DNA of 14,994 bases, taken from Planctomycetota bacterium (GTDB lineage: Bacteria; Planctomycetota; Brocadiia; JAJRTI01). Where the stretch lies: contig JAJRTI010000410.1 of the NCBI GenBank assembly GCA_024278415.1, forward strand, positions 1-14,994, read 5' to 3'. Position 1 is the first letter of the stretch; each line of letters opens with the position of its first letter. Position numbers and translations under genes: made by a program. Of this stretch, positions 8,169 to 14,994 are shown piece by piece. Under the pieces are notes generated by a model. It did not search any database and was not told the origin of the DNA. It was given only the letters and a program-made list of their open reading frames with translations.

Positions 8169-9343
8169 CAACTCGGCATATTTCCACGACCTTGATTCTT
8201 GCGCCAGATAATCACTTTGAACTTGTTGCCGTCTCGATCATCTTCAAAACCGATGTCAGGGTATTCACGTAGTGCGCGAATAATGCCGCTGCCAAGCCCT
8301 CGATAAGGGAGGGTTTTGGCGGCATACGACGCCAGAATTGGGTTGCGGATATTCGAGTTCCCGTTCTTGATATTCTCAATCGTCAGGTCGTTTGGAAGAT
8401 GGCCGGGGCTGATGATCTCGATGCGATCGGTGAATACGAATATCCGCACAGGCGCTGAGACGAAATAGTCTCTATGAATCAACGCATTCGCCACCAGCTC
8501 CTCCAAAGCGAGCCTCGGAATCTCGCATTCGCCAGACGCATTGACGTTTCGATCGCCTTGAACGTGTCGAAGGTTGGCCATGAGGAACGAGAGGCTTTGG
8601 TGAAACATGTCCGCCAGTTTCCCGGTGATGTCCCGGCTGTCGAGATAATCGGTTGCATGGATATCATTGCCCGGGAAGGCGATTGCCTTGACGATGAAGA
8701 CGGGCAGCATGAAGCTGGGGTTCTTTGCAAACACCAGCGCGCCGCTGACGTTGAAAACGCCATCCTTCAGCAAGTTCATGTTCTGCAATAAGACGGGCAA
8801 GGGAACGCCCTGATTCTCCCATGATTCTCCGAATTGCCGTTCGAAAAACGCCTTGAAGTAATCCACATCGAGATCGTCGATCGTCAGCCCGGGCACAGGG
8901 ACTTGATCGCCGTGAACCAGCCCCGCCTGTTGATACAGGCGCTGGACTTCCTCGCGGGAGGTCGCCTTCCGTTTATCCGCTCCACTTTTGACCCAGATTA
9001 CGCCATTCTTGTCCATGTAAGGCTTGCCAATCCCATCCGGCACAACAATCCGCATCACGAGACCTTCCGGGGCCGCGATATTCTCCGTCTTGGGGTTGAT
9101 GGGCGGGCGTACGTGCTGTGAAGCCGCGTTGGAAACGAGCTGGTTCAGACGTCCCATGTCTTCCCGCGTCAATCCAGCGAACGTGCCGTCGTTGCTCACG
9201 CCGATGAAGATTTCGCCGCCGCCGGAGTTGCTGAACGCCACCATCTCCTGGGCAAAAGAAGTCTCGTTTGTCACATTGGCCTTGAATTGATACCTGGCGT
9301 CTTCGTCCCGGCCGATGATCTCTAGGAGTTCCTCGGTTTCCAT
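8168..9343 (-). CDS. AlbA_2 (Schlafen-type) domain plus GHKL-like ATP-binding protein
   Basis: This complete 391-aa cytoplasmic protein belongs to the group often annotated as RecG-like or ATP-dependent DNA helicase-related transcriptional regulators. Residues ~10-130 form the AlbA_2 domain: the E/QFK strand, then FAQEMVAFSNSGGGEIFIGV and a VKSG motif near the end. The C-terminal part looks like a HATPase_c_4 fold, with EELVANALIHRDY near 275-290 (N-box-like), IISPGHLP, and RGLGSGI near 346. Its start lies inside the upstream ATPase gene (22-base overlap), with AAGGA 10 bases before the ATG. Its stop overlaps the hsdR remnant start. Such proteins occur in restriction and defence loci, but the biochemical role is not established. 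Base composition looks lower in GC than in the flanking carbohydrate and kinase genes, suggesting the locus was acquired. Confidence 0.88.
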   Translation of the reverse strand: METEELLEIIGRDEDARYQFKANVTNETSFAQEMVAFSNSGGGEIFIGVSNDGTFAGLTREDMGRLNQLVSNAASQHVRPPINPKTENIAAPEGLVMRIVVPDGIGKPYMDKNGVIWVKSGADKRKATSREEVQRLYQQAGLVHGDQVPVPGLTIDDLDVDYFKAFFERQFGESWENQGVPLPVLLQNMNLLKDGVFNVSGALVFAKNPSFMLPVFIVKAIAFPGNDIHATDYLDSRDITGKLADMFHQSLSFLMANLRHVQGDRNVNASGECEIPRLALEELVANALIHRDYFVSAPVRIFVFTDRIEIISPGHLPNDLTIENIKNGNSNIRNPILASYAAKTLPYRGLGSGIIRALREYPDIGFEDDRDGNKFKVIIWRKNQGRGNMPS

Positions 9344-11964
9344 ATCTCATAAATCCTTTTGCGCCGTTTGAAAGCCTCTTCGCCCCCCTCCATGATATTG
9401 ACGATCTTCTCCTGCATCAAGGGCGCATCGACGCTGCCCACAGCGACATGAATCTCGCCGTCCGAATAATCGCAGGCGACGACCTGCTCCGCGTCGCCGA
9501 GAACAGGAAAGTTCGCGTTGTGGGTGGCGAAGAGAAACTGCGTCGTCGGTTTGAGGCTGCGAACGAGTTTGATCACATCTTCGTAGATGGTTTGATTGTC
9601 CAGATCATCTTCCGGCTGGTCGATGATGATCACGTCGTTGTCGTGTTGGCTGAGCACAAACAGGATGAGGGCGGAGGCCCGCTGCCCAAGCGAGTGCCGT
9701 TTCAATTCCTTTCCGCGATACTCGATTACGAAGCGGTTGGGAACCTGCCACGTCAACAGCGCGGCGAGGTTCTCTGTGAAGTACTTCTCGAACACGCCGC
9801 CGGAGGCCCCAATCATTTCTTGGGCCTTCTCGAAATCGCGGTACACGGCCCCGAAATCAGCGAATTCCTCCACAAGAGATGACAACGTGGTTTCCCGAAT
9901 GCGACTTCCTTTGAAAACATCCTTCGTGAACGAAAGAAACGCGCGCTTGTCGCCTTTGAAAACCGCCTTGATCTGAAGCGCGGAACCGTTCGTGTTTACG
10001 TTCCCCAACTCCGCCTCAATCACCTTGTATTCCTCCCGCCAGAGTTCATTGAGCTTTGCCAGTTCTCCCCAAAGTTCTTGCTCCAAAACCGTGCGCTGAT
10101 TCTCCTGTCTGTCCAGCGCCTTGATCATTTGCGCGGCCTTGTCCACGGTCTGCCGGAGGCGGCGAAACTCGTCCGGGCGAATCGCGTCCGCGCCAGAGGC
10201 CCGCAATTGCTCGGCAAGTGTTCTTTCGATCTCAGCAAATTCTTCCTTCAGACTTTCTTTCCGCTTCTCGAATGCATCCCTCTTAGCCTGAAGCTCGGTG
10301 AATACCCCGCGGCTAAGCGCAAGCTCGTTCTTGACCCGATCGAAGGAAGCGATCAGTTTGTCATAGATGCGGAAAAGTTCGTCAAAAAACTCTTTGTTCT
10401 CTCTCGACGTGTACACGCGCTGATTCCTGAGGTCGTCCTCATATTGGCCCACAAACTCCTCGAGACCCGTCAGATACGTTTCCACGGTTGAGAGGACCTG
10501 CGCGCACTTTCGGGAATCCGCTTCGAAATCGACCTGCCTCTGCAACTTCTCTTCCACCCCGTGCTTCTTGTAGAACTTCAGCCGGAATTCGGCGTCCTGC
10601 TTCTTGGCTTCTATCTCCTTCTTCTGTTCCTCAGACGAAGATAATCTTTTCAATTGCTCGACGAGTTGGATCACCTTCTGGCGTTGAGTTGCGATGCGGC
10701 GGCGAATCTCCTCCACCTTGTTCCCAACCAGTTTCTCCACCAGGTCCGCCTCAAACCCCTCGCCTGTCGCGGCAAGGTCCTTTTGGCCAAAGTACACCGG
10801 CTTGTGGACAACCGTCTCCCGAATCGAAATGCCGGGATGGAGCACGCCATTGATGTATACGTCGGGCGCTTGGTTGTTAATACGTCGCACTTCGTACTCT
10901 TGGCCCATGCGGTCGGCCGCGCGGATGCTGACCTTGCCGCTGCTCCCGAGCACGTAATCCACCAGGCGCTTTTTGTATTCCACATCCGAAGCCTTTTCTC
11001 CGAATGGAATATCCAGCGCATAACGGATCGCCTCCAGAATCGACGATTTCCCGCTGCCTCGAATGCCTATCAACGTGTTCAGTTCCGGCGAAAAGCGGAT
11101 CGCTTTCCCGCCCAATACGCCGCCATCGAAGGACACGCTTCGGATATGGGAGTGCTTGTGCTGCGGAGGCACAGCAGCAACGCGGTTGTCGTGATCCAGA
11201 AGCGCGTAATTCACCGCCTCGAAGGTGAAGTCGCCGATCTTCATGTAGCAAGACTCACCCTGCCCGATTTGCTCGATGCACTTGCAGTCCGAACCCTCGA
11301 CCTCGGCGGCGTACCAGTCGCCAAGCCACTGTCGCACGTTGGCTTTGAGGTCGCCTGTGCGCACCTTCTGGAAACCCAGCGTGCTGGCGCGAACCGCTTC
11401 GTAGCGTTCCTCTTGCCAATCGCTCAGTCTCCCTCCCTTCAGTTCCTCCCCTAGCCCTTTGGGGGCTTCCACATGGGCGAAAACAAGGAAATAGTCGCGG
11501 GATATCTTATCGAGTTCGGAAACGACTTGAAGCAGATTCTTGTCGCTTCGGAAATTGCCGTTTTCATACTGCTGCGGCGTCTTTCCCGGAAACATGCTGC
11601 TGATAAGGGGCCCGATATAGTCCTGCCCATTCTCCAGCCATTGGTCGCTGAACACGATGAGCGTGTGGATGCCGCTGGCTCCATCATTCACCGAGAGTTC
11701 GACGCCGGGAAGCAAGAAGATTCCTTTCTTCTTGGCCGTCTTGAACAGTGCCTTGAATTCCTCATAGTCGAACTTGTTGTGATTCGTGATAACGCCCACT
11801 TCGATCTCGGCCGATTGGAGTGCATCGACGTAATTCGAAAAGTAGTAGTCGTCATCACCCGCGTACGAAAACTCCTTGTCCGCCTTCGTATGCAGGTGAA
11901 AATCGGCCCGCAACCATCGACTCCCGCTAGGGAAAAACTTGCTTGATTCAGTTGTTGCGGTCAT
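9322..11964 (-). CDS. PHP-domain plus SMC-like ATPase (TrlF-like)
   Basis: This 880-aa protein combines a putative phosphoesterase domain with an SMC/Rad50-like ATPase. The ATG at 11964 is preferred over one at 12135. It follows GAGGAGAAAGG, overlaps the hsdS remnant stop as ATGA, and the PHP domain begins at once, whereas the extension is out-of-frame hsdM/hsdS sequence. PHP motifs are HLH (His23, His25), TNHN (His62) and PGVELS (Glu89). The usual DxH near the domain's end reads SDCK (Asp226, Lys228), so its His is replaced. Walker A is GIRGSGKSS (Lys306). Residues ~425-690 are charged coiled coil. A signature-like region (RHSLGQRAS) precedes Walker B IIIDQPEDDLDN (Asp782) and a THN switch. 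The pattern fits ATPases annotated as TrlF family, commonly found inside type I restriction loci. The likely role is nucleic-acid sensing or cleavage in defence, with substrate unknown. The protein appears full length. Confidence 0.88.
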   Translation of the reverse strand: MTATTESSKFFPSGSRWLRADFHLHTKADKEFSYAGDDDYYFSNYVDALQSAEIEVGVITNHNKFDYEEFKALFKTAKKKGIFLLPGVELSVNDGASGIHTLIVFSDQWLENGQDYIGPLISSMFPGKTPQQYENGNFRSDKNLLQVVSELDKISRDYFLVFAHVEAPKGLGEELKGGRLSDWQEERYEAVRASTLGFQKVRTGDLKANVRQWLGDWYAAEVEGSDCKCIEQIGQGESCYMKIGDFTFEAVNYALLDHDNRVAAVPPQHKHSHIRSVSFDGGVLGGKAIRFSPELNTLIGIRGSGKSSILEAIRYALDIPFGEKASDVEYKKRLVDYVLGSSGKVSIRAADRMGQEYEVRRINNQAPDVYINGVLHPGISIRETVVHKPVYFGQKDLAATGEGFEADLVEKLVGNKVEEIRRRIATQRQKVIQLVEQLKRLSSSEEQKKEIEAKKQDAEFRLKFYKKHGVEEKLQRQVDFEADSRKCAQVLSTVETYLTGLEEFVGQYEDDLRNQRVYTSRENKEFFDELFRIYDKLIASFDRVKNELALSRGVFTELQAKRDAFEKRKESLKEEFAEIERTLAEQLRASGADAIRPDEFRRLRQTVDKAAQMIKALDRQENQRTVLEQELWGELAKLNELWREEYKVIEAELGNVNTNGSALQIKAVFKGDKRAFLSFTKDVFKGSRIRETTLSSLVEEFADFGAVYRDFEKAQEMIGASGGVFEKYFTENLAALLTWQVPNRFVIEYRGKELKRHSLGQRASALILFVLSQHDNDVIIIDQPEDDLDNQTIYEDVIKLVRSLKPTTQFLFATHNANFPVLGDAEQVVACDYSDGEIHVAVGSVDAPLMQEKIVNIMEGGEEAFKRRKRIYEIWKPRNS

Positions 11965-12053
11965 TCGCCTTTCTCCTCGTCGAAGGTCTCGCTGGGAATC
12001 CGCACGCGGCCGGTCAGCAAGTCGTCCATGAGGCCCTGCTTGATGGCTTCGAG
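11961..12053 (-). pseudogene. hsdS: hsdS C-terminal remnant (last 30 codons)
   Basis: Read from 12053, the frame encodes [20 protein letters not shown], then SETFDEEKGE and TGA at 11961. The [15 protein letters not shown] segment is the hallmark C-terminal helix of type I specificity subunits, which recognise DNA. Both target-recognition domains are missing. It is joined to the hsdM remnant in a different frame, so it is not translated from the hsdM start. Its stop overlaps the PHP-ATPase start as ATGA, which is the coupling expected in an intact operon. Confidence 0.85.
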
Positions 12054-12160
12054 ATGCCGAAGATGAAGTCGCGGAACTCAGCATGATCCATCTTGCCCCG
12101 GAGGATATCCGCCGCGCCGTAGAGGTGTCGCTCAAGCTTGGGGAGTGTCAGCTTCGCCAA
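12054..12160 (-). pseudogene. hsdM: hsdM N-terminal remnant (first ~35 codons)
   Basis: A TTG start at 12160 lies 6 bases after GGAG. The frame encodes [20 protein letters not shown] followed by [15 protein letters not shown]. This is the highly conserved N-terminus of the type I methyltransferase subunit, which normally continues into LFLKR and a SAM-binding domain with an NPPF motif. All of that is missing. After codon 36 the sequence switches to hsdS, and the hsdM frame runs on to a TGA after about 14 further codons. No methyltransferase can be made from this locus. Confidence 0.85.
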
Positions 12161-12234
12161 TTCGGTCTCCAGCTCATGCGGCTAATGCGCTCGCCCAATC
12201 CGCGCATCGTAATCCGATACTTGGGGGACATCAT
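12148..12234 (-). CDS. Doubtful 28-codon leader reading frame
   Basis: Two adjacent ATGs at 12234 open a frame beginning [17 protein letters not shown] that stops at 12148, overlapping the start of the hsdM remnant. It lies wholly within the predicted leader of the operon transcript, so it would be transcribed. The ribosome binding site is poor. It could be a leader peptide, a remnant of a small gene, or an upstream hsdM extension now out of frame. I do not recognise it. Confidence 0.2.
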   Translation of the reverse strand: MMSPKYRITMRGLGERISRMSWRPNWRS

Positions 12235-12281
12235 GCTGATCGAACACCAACGCTAAGCACGCCTCGCTTTTCCACAGGCGC

Positions 12282-12310
12282 ATGCTACCCCCCCAAGTCG
12301 CCACTGTCAA
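12282..12310 (-). promoter_or_regulatory. Strong sigma-70-type promoter of the hsd operon
   Basis: On the minus strand a perfect -35 TTGACA (12310-12305) is followed by a 17-base spacer and a -10 TAGCAT (12287-12282, four of six matches). The spacer contains a run of seven G. Transcription should begin near 12275, about 115 bases ahead of the hsdM remnant, and could read through all genes to 7748. The promoter starts only 41 bases after the upstream gene's stop and appears intact despite decay of the genes it first served. Confidence 0.7.
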
Positions 12311-12350
12311 TCATCGCGTGGCCAGGCATCCCCCGCATGCCAGCCCGCGG

Positions 12351-14994
12351 TCACTCGCCATCGTACGTCCCCGGAATCGGACCGTAAGTCGCTTGAAGCT
12401 GGTGGAGAAAGATCTCGGGCCTGGCCACGGGCTCATAGCGCGTCAGGTAGAGCACTTTCTCCGGCAAGGTGATGGCCAGCTTGGTGAAACGCAGCGGATA
12501 GTGCACGACGCCGTCGCCGGAGAAGCGCCATTGGCTCGTGGCCGGCCAGTGATAGCCCGGTTCGGGGACGCGATGTCCCCCCCTATCGTCCCCCCCAGTG
12601 GGGGGGACAGCAGGGGGGGCGAGGGTCGTCCGCTGTACAACGGACGGACGGCGCCAGAGGGGCGCGTTGCCTCCATACTGCCCTGGCAACGGAAATCGCA
12701 TGTAGCGCCAGCCGTCGTGGTTGATGCGGCTGCGGCCCCAAGCGTCGTTGCTGTTCCAATCGCTCACCCCGGCCTTGCCCTTGCCTTTCAGCTTCTCGAA
12801 CTCCTCCGGGGGCAGCCAGTCCGCCATCCAGCGATTCGGCTCGCCGCCCATCTCCGCGCCGAGCGAAATCCAGCGCTGGCCGCTCGCGTCCTCCAACTCG
12901 AAGATGACGCGGCCCCAGCCGCCATTGCCGTACACCCACAGGCCGATCTCCGTGGGCCGGCCCGGCAACTCGACCGGCTCCTTGAGCGCCAAGACCGAGT
13001 ACATGGGCTGATACACGAGCCCGGGCACGGGCAGCTTGGGCTTCACTCCGATGACATGCTGCCGGCCGTCCAGCTCATCTACCTCGCGAAACTGGAATTC
13101 TCCTTTGCGCCGGAGTTCCATGAAGTTGTAGATCTCCAGCTCGCGGTTGCGCCCCTGCTCCACCTTCCAATCGCTGAGCCGCTCGAGACTCGAGATGGGA
13201 ACGCTCCTGAAGTTCGGCGCCGGGCGATAGGACGCGGCGCCCAGCGTGATGCGGCGAATGGGCTTCGCGGTTTCGAGGTACACCGGCGCGATGCCGATGG
13301 TCAGCGTGGCTCGGTTGCGCACGAAGGACACCGCGGCCGCCCGGCCCAGATGGCCGACCCACCGGGCGCTTGGGACCTCTGCCTCGACCGTCAGCTCGCG
13401 CTTGCCGCGCGTGGTCCAGAAGCAAGTGACATAGCCATGGTCGGGCCGCTTGAATTCCGGCGCGTACACGGTCGTCGAGCCGGTGGGCACCGGCCGGCGG
13501 AACGTGGCTCCGTCGAGCACCTGCGTCAGGACCGCGTACGCGACGTAAGACTTCTTGGGGCTCACATTGGGATACGCGAACATCAGCCCGGACCCGCCCC
13601 AATTGCTGTGGTAGTACGAGTTGCCCATGTCGGTGATGGAGGCCGGCGTGATCTTGGGGATGCGCCACGCGAGCGAGTGCAGGATGTGCCGGATGAGATA
13701 CGCGGACTGGAGGTCGTAGCTGAGGTTGCCCGGATTCGTGTTGGGGTAGATGACCTCGTAGCACTGGTAGAGCTTGGTGTCCTGGTACCCGTAGTGGTCG
13801 AGGATCTTGCGGAACATCCAGAGCCCGGCGTTGTTGGCGACGAAGTCCGTAGGCTGGGTTTCGGGCGGCCGCATGAAACTGCCGCTCTCGTTGCCCGCGA
13901 TCTCGAGAAGGTCCTTGGACAGACCTCGCCGGCAGAACTCCTCGATTAGATGCGGCGCGCCGTTGCCGAAGTAGACCTCGGCCTTCGGAAACTCCTTGGC
14001 CGCGGTCGCGTAGAGCGAGTTGGCCTCCTGCCACAGCTTGTCGAAGCGTTCCCGTTCGGATTCGCTCAGCGTGTAGGTCTTGCCGGTGAACACGTCCGGG
14101 GTACGCGTCACGTGCGGCCCGGAGATGGCCGTCTCATGGAAGATCAGCAGCCGCTTCGGCGGCTGGAAGTCCGGCTCTGCCTGTTTGCGCTTCAACAGCC
14201 GCTCGAGCGCGCGAGGCCTGTGGATGTTGGGGTCGTTGAACGGCTCGAGCCCATACTTCTCCGAGGCGCGCAGGTAGCGCAGGCCGGCTTTGACCGCGAG
14301 CGAGCCGGTCAGATCGATGTCCGCCGGTGTGATGTGCCGGCCGGCGAAGTCCCACGTGCCGAACGGGCCCTCGCGGCGGTAGCGCCGCGTGTCCGGCGCG
14401 AGGATGGCGAAGGTGGTCTCGCGGAAAAGGATCACCTGCTTGCGTTTCACGAGCTGGATGGTCAGCCGGTAGTGGCCGGGCTCGGAGACGTCAAGCACGA
14501 GCTGTTGCTGGGTCTTGGGATTCTTGAGCGTGGGCCGCCAAGGACGGAACGCCGGGAAGGTTTGCCGCGACTCGACGCCGTCGTCCCGCACGGCAACGGT
14601 CTCGAAGTGGTGCTCGCGGTAGTGCTCGTAGTGGTTGATGAGCGTGATGTCGAAGGTGGGCTTTTGCGGTTGATTGAAAACGTTGCCGGGCTCCTCGGCC
14701 TCGACTCTCATCTGCAAGGAGCAGCGCGCCAGCGTCATCGCGTAGATCCGCACGCCGCTCGGGTCGCCCAGCGGCCGCATCTGGAACCGATTGGGATCGG
14801 GCCGGCGCACGGCGATCTCGAGCCGCTTGGTAATGTCGAGGTCCAGGAACCAGTGGTCCTCGAAGTCCTGGGCCAAGGTTCTGCCCATAGGCACGCGGAC
14901 CAGGTAGAGGTTGCCGCGCTCGCCGTTGGGCAGCACGCGAGCGACCCCGTTGCGGCCGCGCCGGACTTTCTTGGCGCCGGCGCGCGGGACGACG
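12351..14994 (-). CDS. Large carbohydrate-active-like protein, 5' end outside the window
   Basis: The frame is open to the window edge, so the start is missing; the first in-window candidate start is a GTG at 14936, giving 861 codons. Residues are numbered from that GTG. The N-terminal ~200 residues look beta-rich. Residues ~210-500 have a TIM-barrel feel, with YFGNGAPHL, AGNESGSFM near 355, CYEVIYPNTNPG near 390 and HSNWGGSGLMF. They are followed by a beta-sandwich-like stretch (STTVYAPEF, CFWTTRGKRELTV). This arrangement resembles clan GH-A glycosidases, but I cannot assign a family or prove the acid/base and nucleophile residues. The C-terminal part (LWVYGNGGWGRVIFELEDA) resembles a carbohydrate-binding sandwich. 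Residues ~757-789 come from an inserted palindromic repeat. No signal peptide is visible because the 5' end is absent. Confidence 0.8.
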   Translation of the reverse strand, partial: VVPRAGAKKVRRGRNGVARVLPNGERGNLYLVRVPMGRTLAQDFEDHWFLDLDITKRLEIAVRRPDPNRFQMRPLGDPSGVRIYAMTLARCSLQMRVEAEEPGNVFNQPQKPTFDITLINHYEHYREHHFETVAVRDDGVESRQTFPAFRPWRPTLKNPKTQQQLVLDVSEPGHYRLTIQLVKRKQVILFRETTFAILAPDTRRYRREGPFGTWDFAGRHITPADIDLTGSLAVKAGLRYLRASEKYGLEPFNDPNIHRPRALERLLKRKQAEPDFQPPKRLLIFHETAISGPHVTRTPDVFTGKTYTLSESERERFDKLWQEANSLYATAAKEFPKAEVYFGNGAPHLIEEFCRRGLSKDLLEIAGNESGSFMRPPETQPTDFVANNAGLWMFRKILDHYGYQDTKLYQCYEVIYPNTNPGNLSYDLQSAYLIRHILHSLAWRIPKITPASITDMGNSYYHSNWGGSGLMFAYPNVSPKKSYVAYAVLTQVLDGATFRRPVPTGSTTVYAPEFKRPDHGYVTCFWTTRGKRELTVEAEVPSARWVGHLGRAAAVSFVRNRATLTIGIAPVYLETAKPIRRITLGAASYRPAPNFRSVPISSLERLSDWKVEQGRNRELEIYNFMELRRKGEFQFREVDELDGRQHVIGVKPKLPVPGLVYQPMYSVLALKEPVELPGRPTEIGLWVYGNGGWGRVIFELEDASGQRWISLGAEMGGEPNRWMADWLPPEEFEKLKGKGKAGVSDWNSNDAWGRSRINHDGWRYMRFPLPGQYGGNAPLWRRPSVVQRTTLAPPAVPPTGGDDRGGHRVPEPGYHWPATSQWRFSGDGVVHYPLRFTKLAITLPEKVLYLTRYEPVARPEIFLHQLQATYGPIPGTYDGE
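12570..12650. repeat. Palindromic G/C-homopolymer repeat inserted in-frame in a gene
   Basis: GTCCCCCCC occurs at 12575-12583 and again at 12588-12596. The second copy pairs perfectly with GGGGGGGAC (12600-12608) around AGT. Another run of seven G follows at 12613-12619. A near-perfect 20-bp palindrome spans 12627-12646, with arms CGTCCG/CGGACG around a TGTACA core. Read through the gene this adds a low-complexity segment (VVQRTTLAPPAVPPTGGDDR) between ordered-looking sequence. The structure suggests a small palindromic element, REP/MITE-like, tolerated because it keeps the frame open. The exact insertion ends are not defined. Confidence 0.6.

Noticed and set aside
11965..12135. 57-residue N-terminal extension of the PHP-ATPase
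   Set aside because: It reads the hsdM/hsdS remnants in the wrong frame; the ATG at 11964 has a strong ribosome binding site and the ATGA overlap, and puts the HLH motif at the normal position.
12182..12283. Minus-strand 33-codon frame starting MRLWKSEACLALVF
   Set aside because: Its ATG lies partly inside the predicted -10 box, so the start would not be in the main transcript; no recognisable similarity.
12297..12307. 11-base match GTCGCCACTGT shared with 337-347
   Set aside because: It falls in the promoter region (-35 box and spacer) on one side and a palindrome on the other, with no extended similarity; likely chance.
12325..12341. Hairpin GGCAT/ATGCC after the GH-like gene as a terminator
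   Set aside because: Only a 5-bp stem with no T-run; too weak to call.
1..14994. CRISPR array, tRNA or rRNA genes, integrase or transposase
   Set aside because: I looked for regularly spaced repeats, cloverleaf ends and recombinase motifs and saw none.

Overview
The window looks like a contig from a GC-rich environmental bacterium. A secreted DUF4838 protein, a second large carbohydrate-active-looking protein and a multi-PAS hybrid kinase suggest a polysaccharide-degrading member of the PVC group (Planctomycetes, Verrucomicrobia, Lentisphaerae) or a neighbouring phylum such as Hydrogenedentes. That placement rests on family impressions only. All supported genes lie on the minus strand, so transcription runs from high to low coordinates.

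Layout from right to left. 14994-12351 is a large protein whose 5' end lies outside the window. It has a possible clan GH-A-like core and carries an in-frame insertion of a G/C-homopolymer palindromic repeat. 12310-7748 is an operon that I read as a gutted type I restriction-modification locus. A near-consensus promoter is followed by the first ~35 codons of hsdM, joined out of frame to the last 30 codons of hsdS. Then come two complete accessory genes: a PHP-domain plus SMC-like ATPase (TrlF-like, 880 aa) and an AlbA_2/Schlafen-type ATP-binding protein (391 aa). They are followed by the first ~48 codons of hsdR joined to its last few codons, and by a YgjP/DUF45 zinc-metallopeptidase gene with its middle missing. 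The start/stop overlaps that couple neighbouring genes survive at every step. 7747-7330 is mostly non-coding and holds a possible kinase promoter. 7329-3544 is a 1261-aa membrane hybrid histidine kinase. 3431-507 is a secreted DUF4838 protein with two C-terminal beta-sandwich modules. 506-1 is non-coding and rich in palindromes and short repeats.

The restriction locus is the part most worth attention. The core enzyme genes (hsdM, hsdS, hsdR) and the metallopeptidase gene are reduced to their ends, while the two genes between them stay full length with recognisable motifs. Either the PHP-ATPase/AlbA_2 pair works without the restriction enzyme and was kept by selection, or decay is recent, or the assembly dropped the missing segments. 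The sequence alone cannot separate these. The flanking carbohydrate genes and the kinase appear functionally unrelated to this locus.
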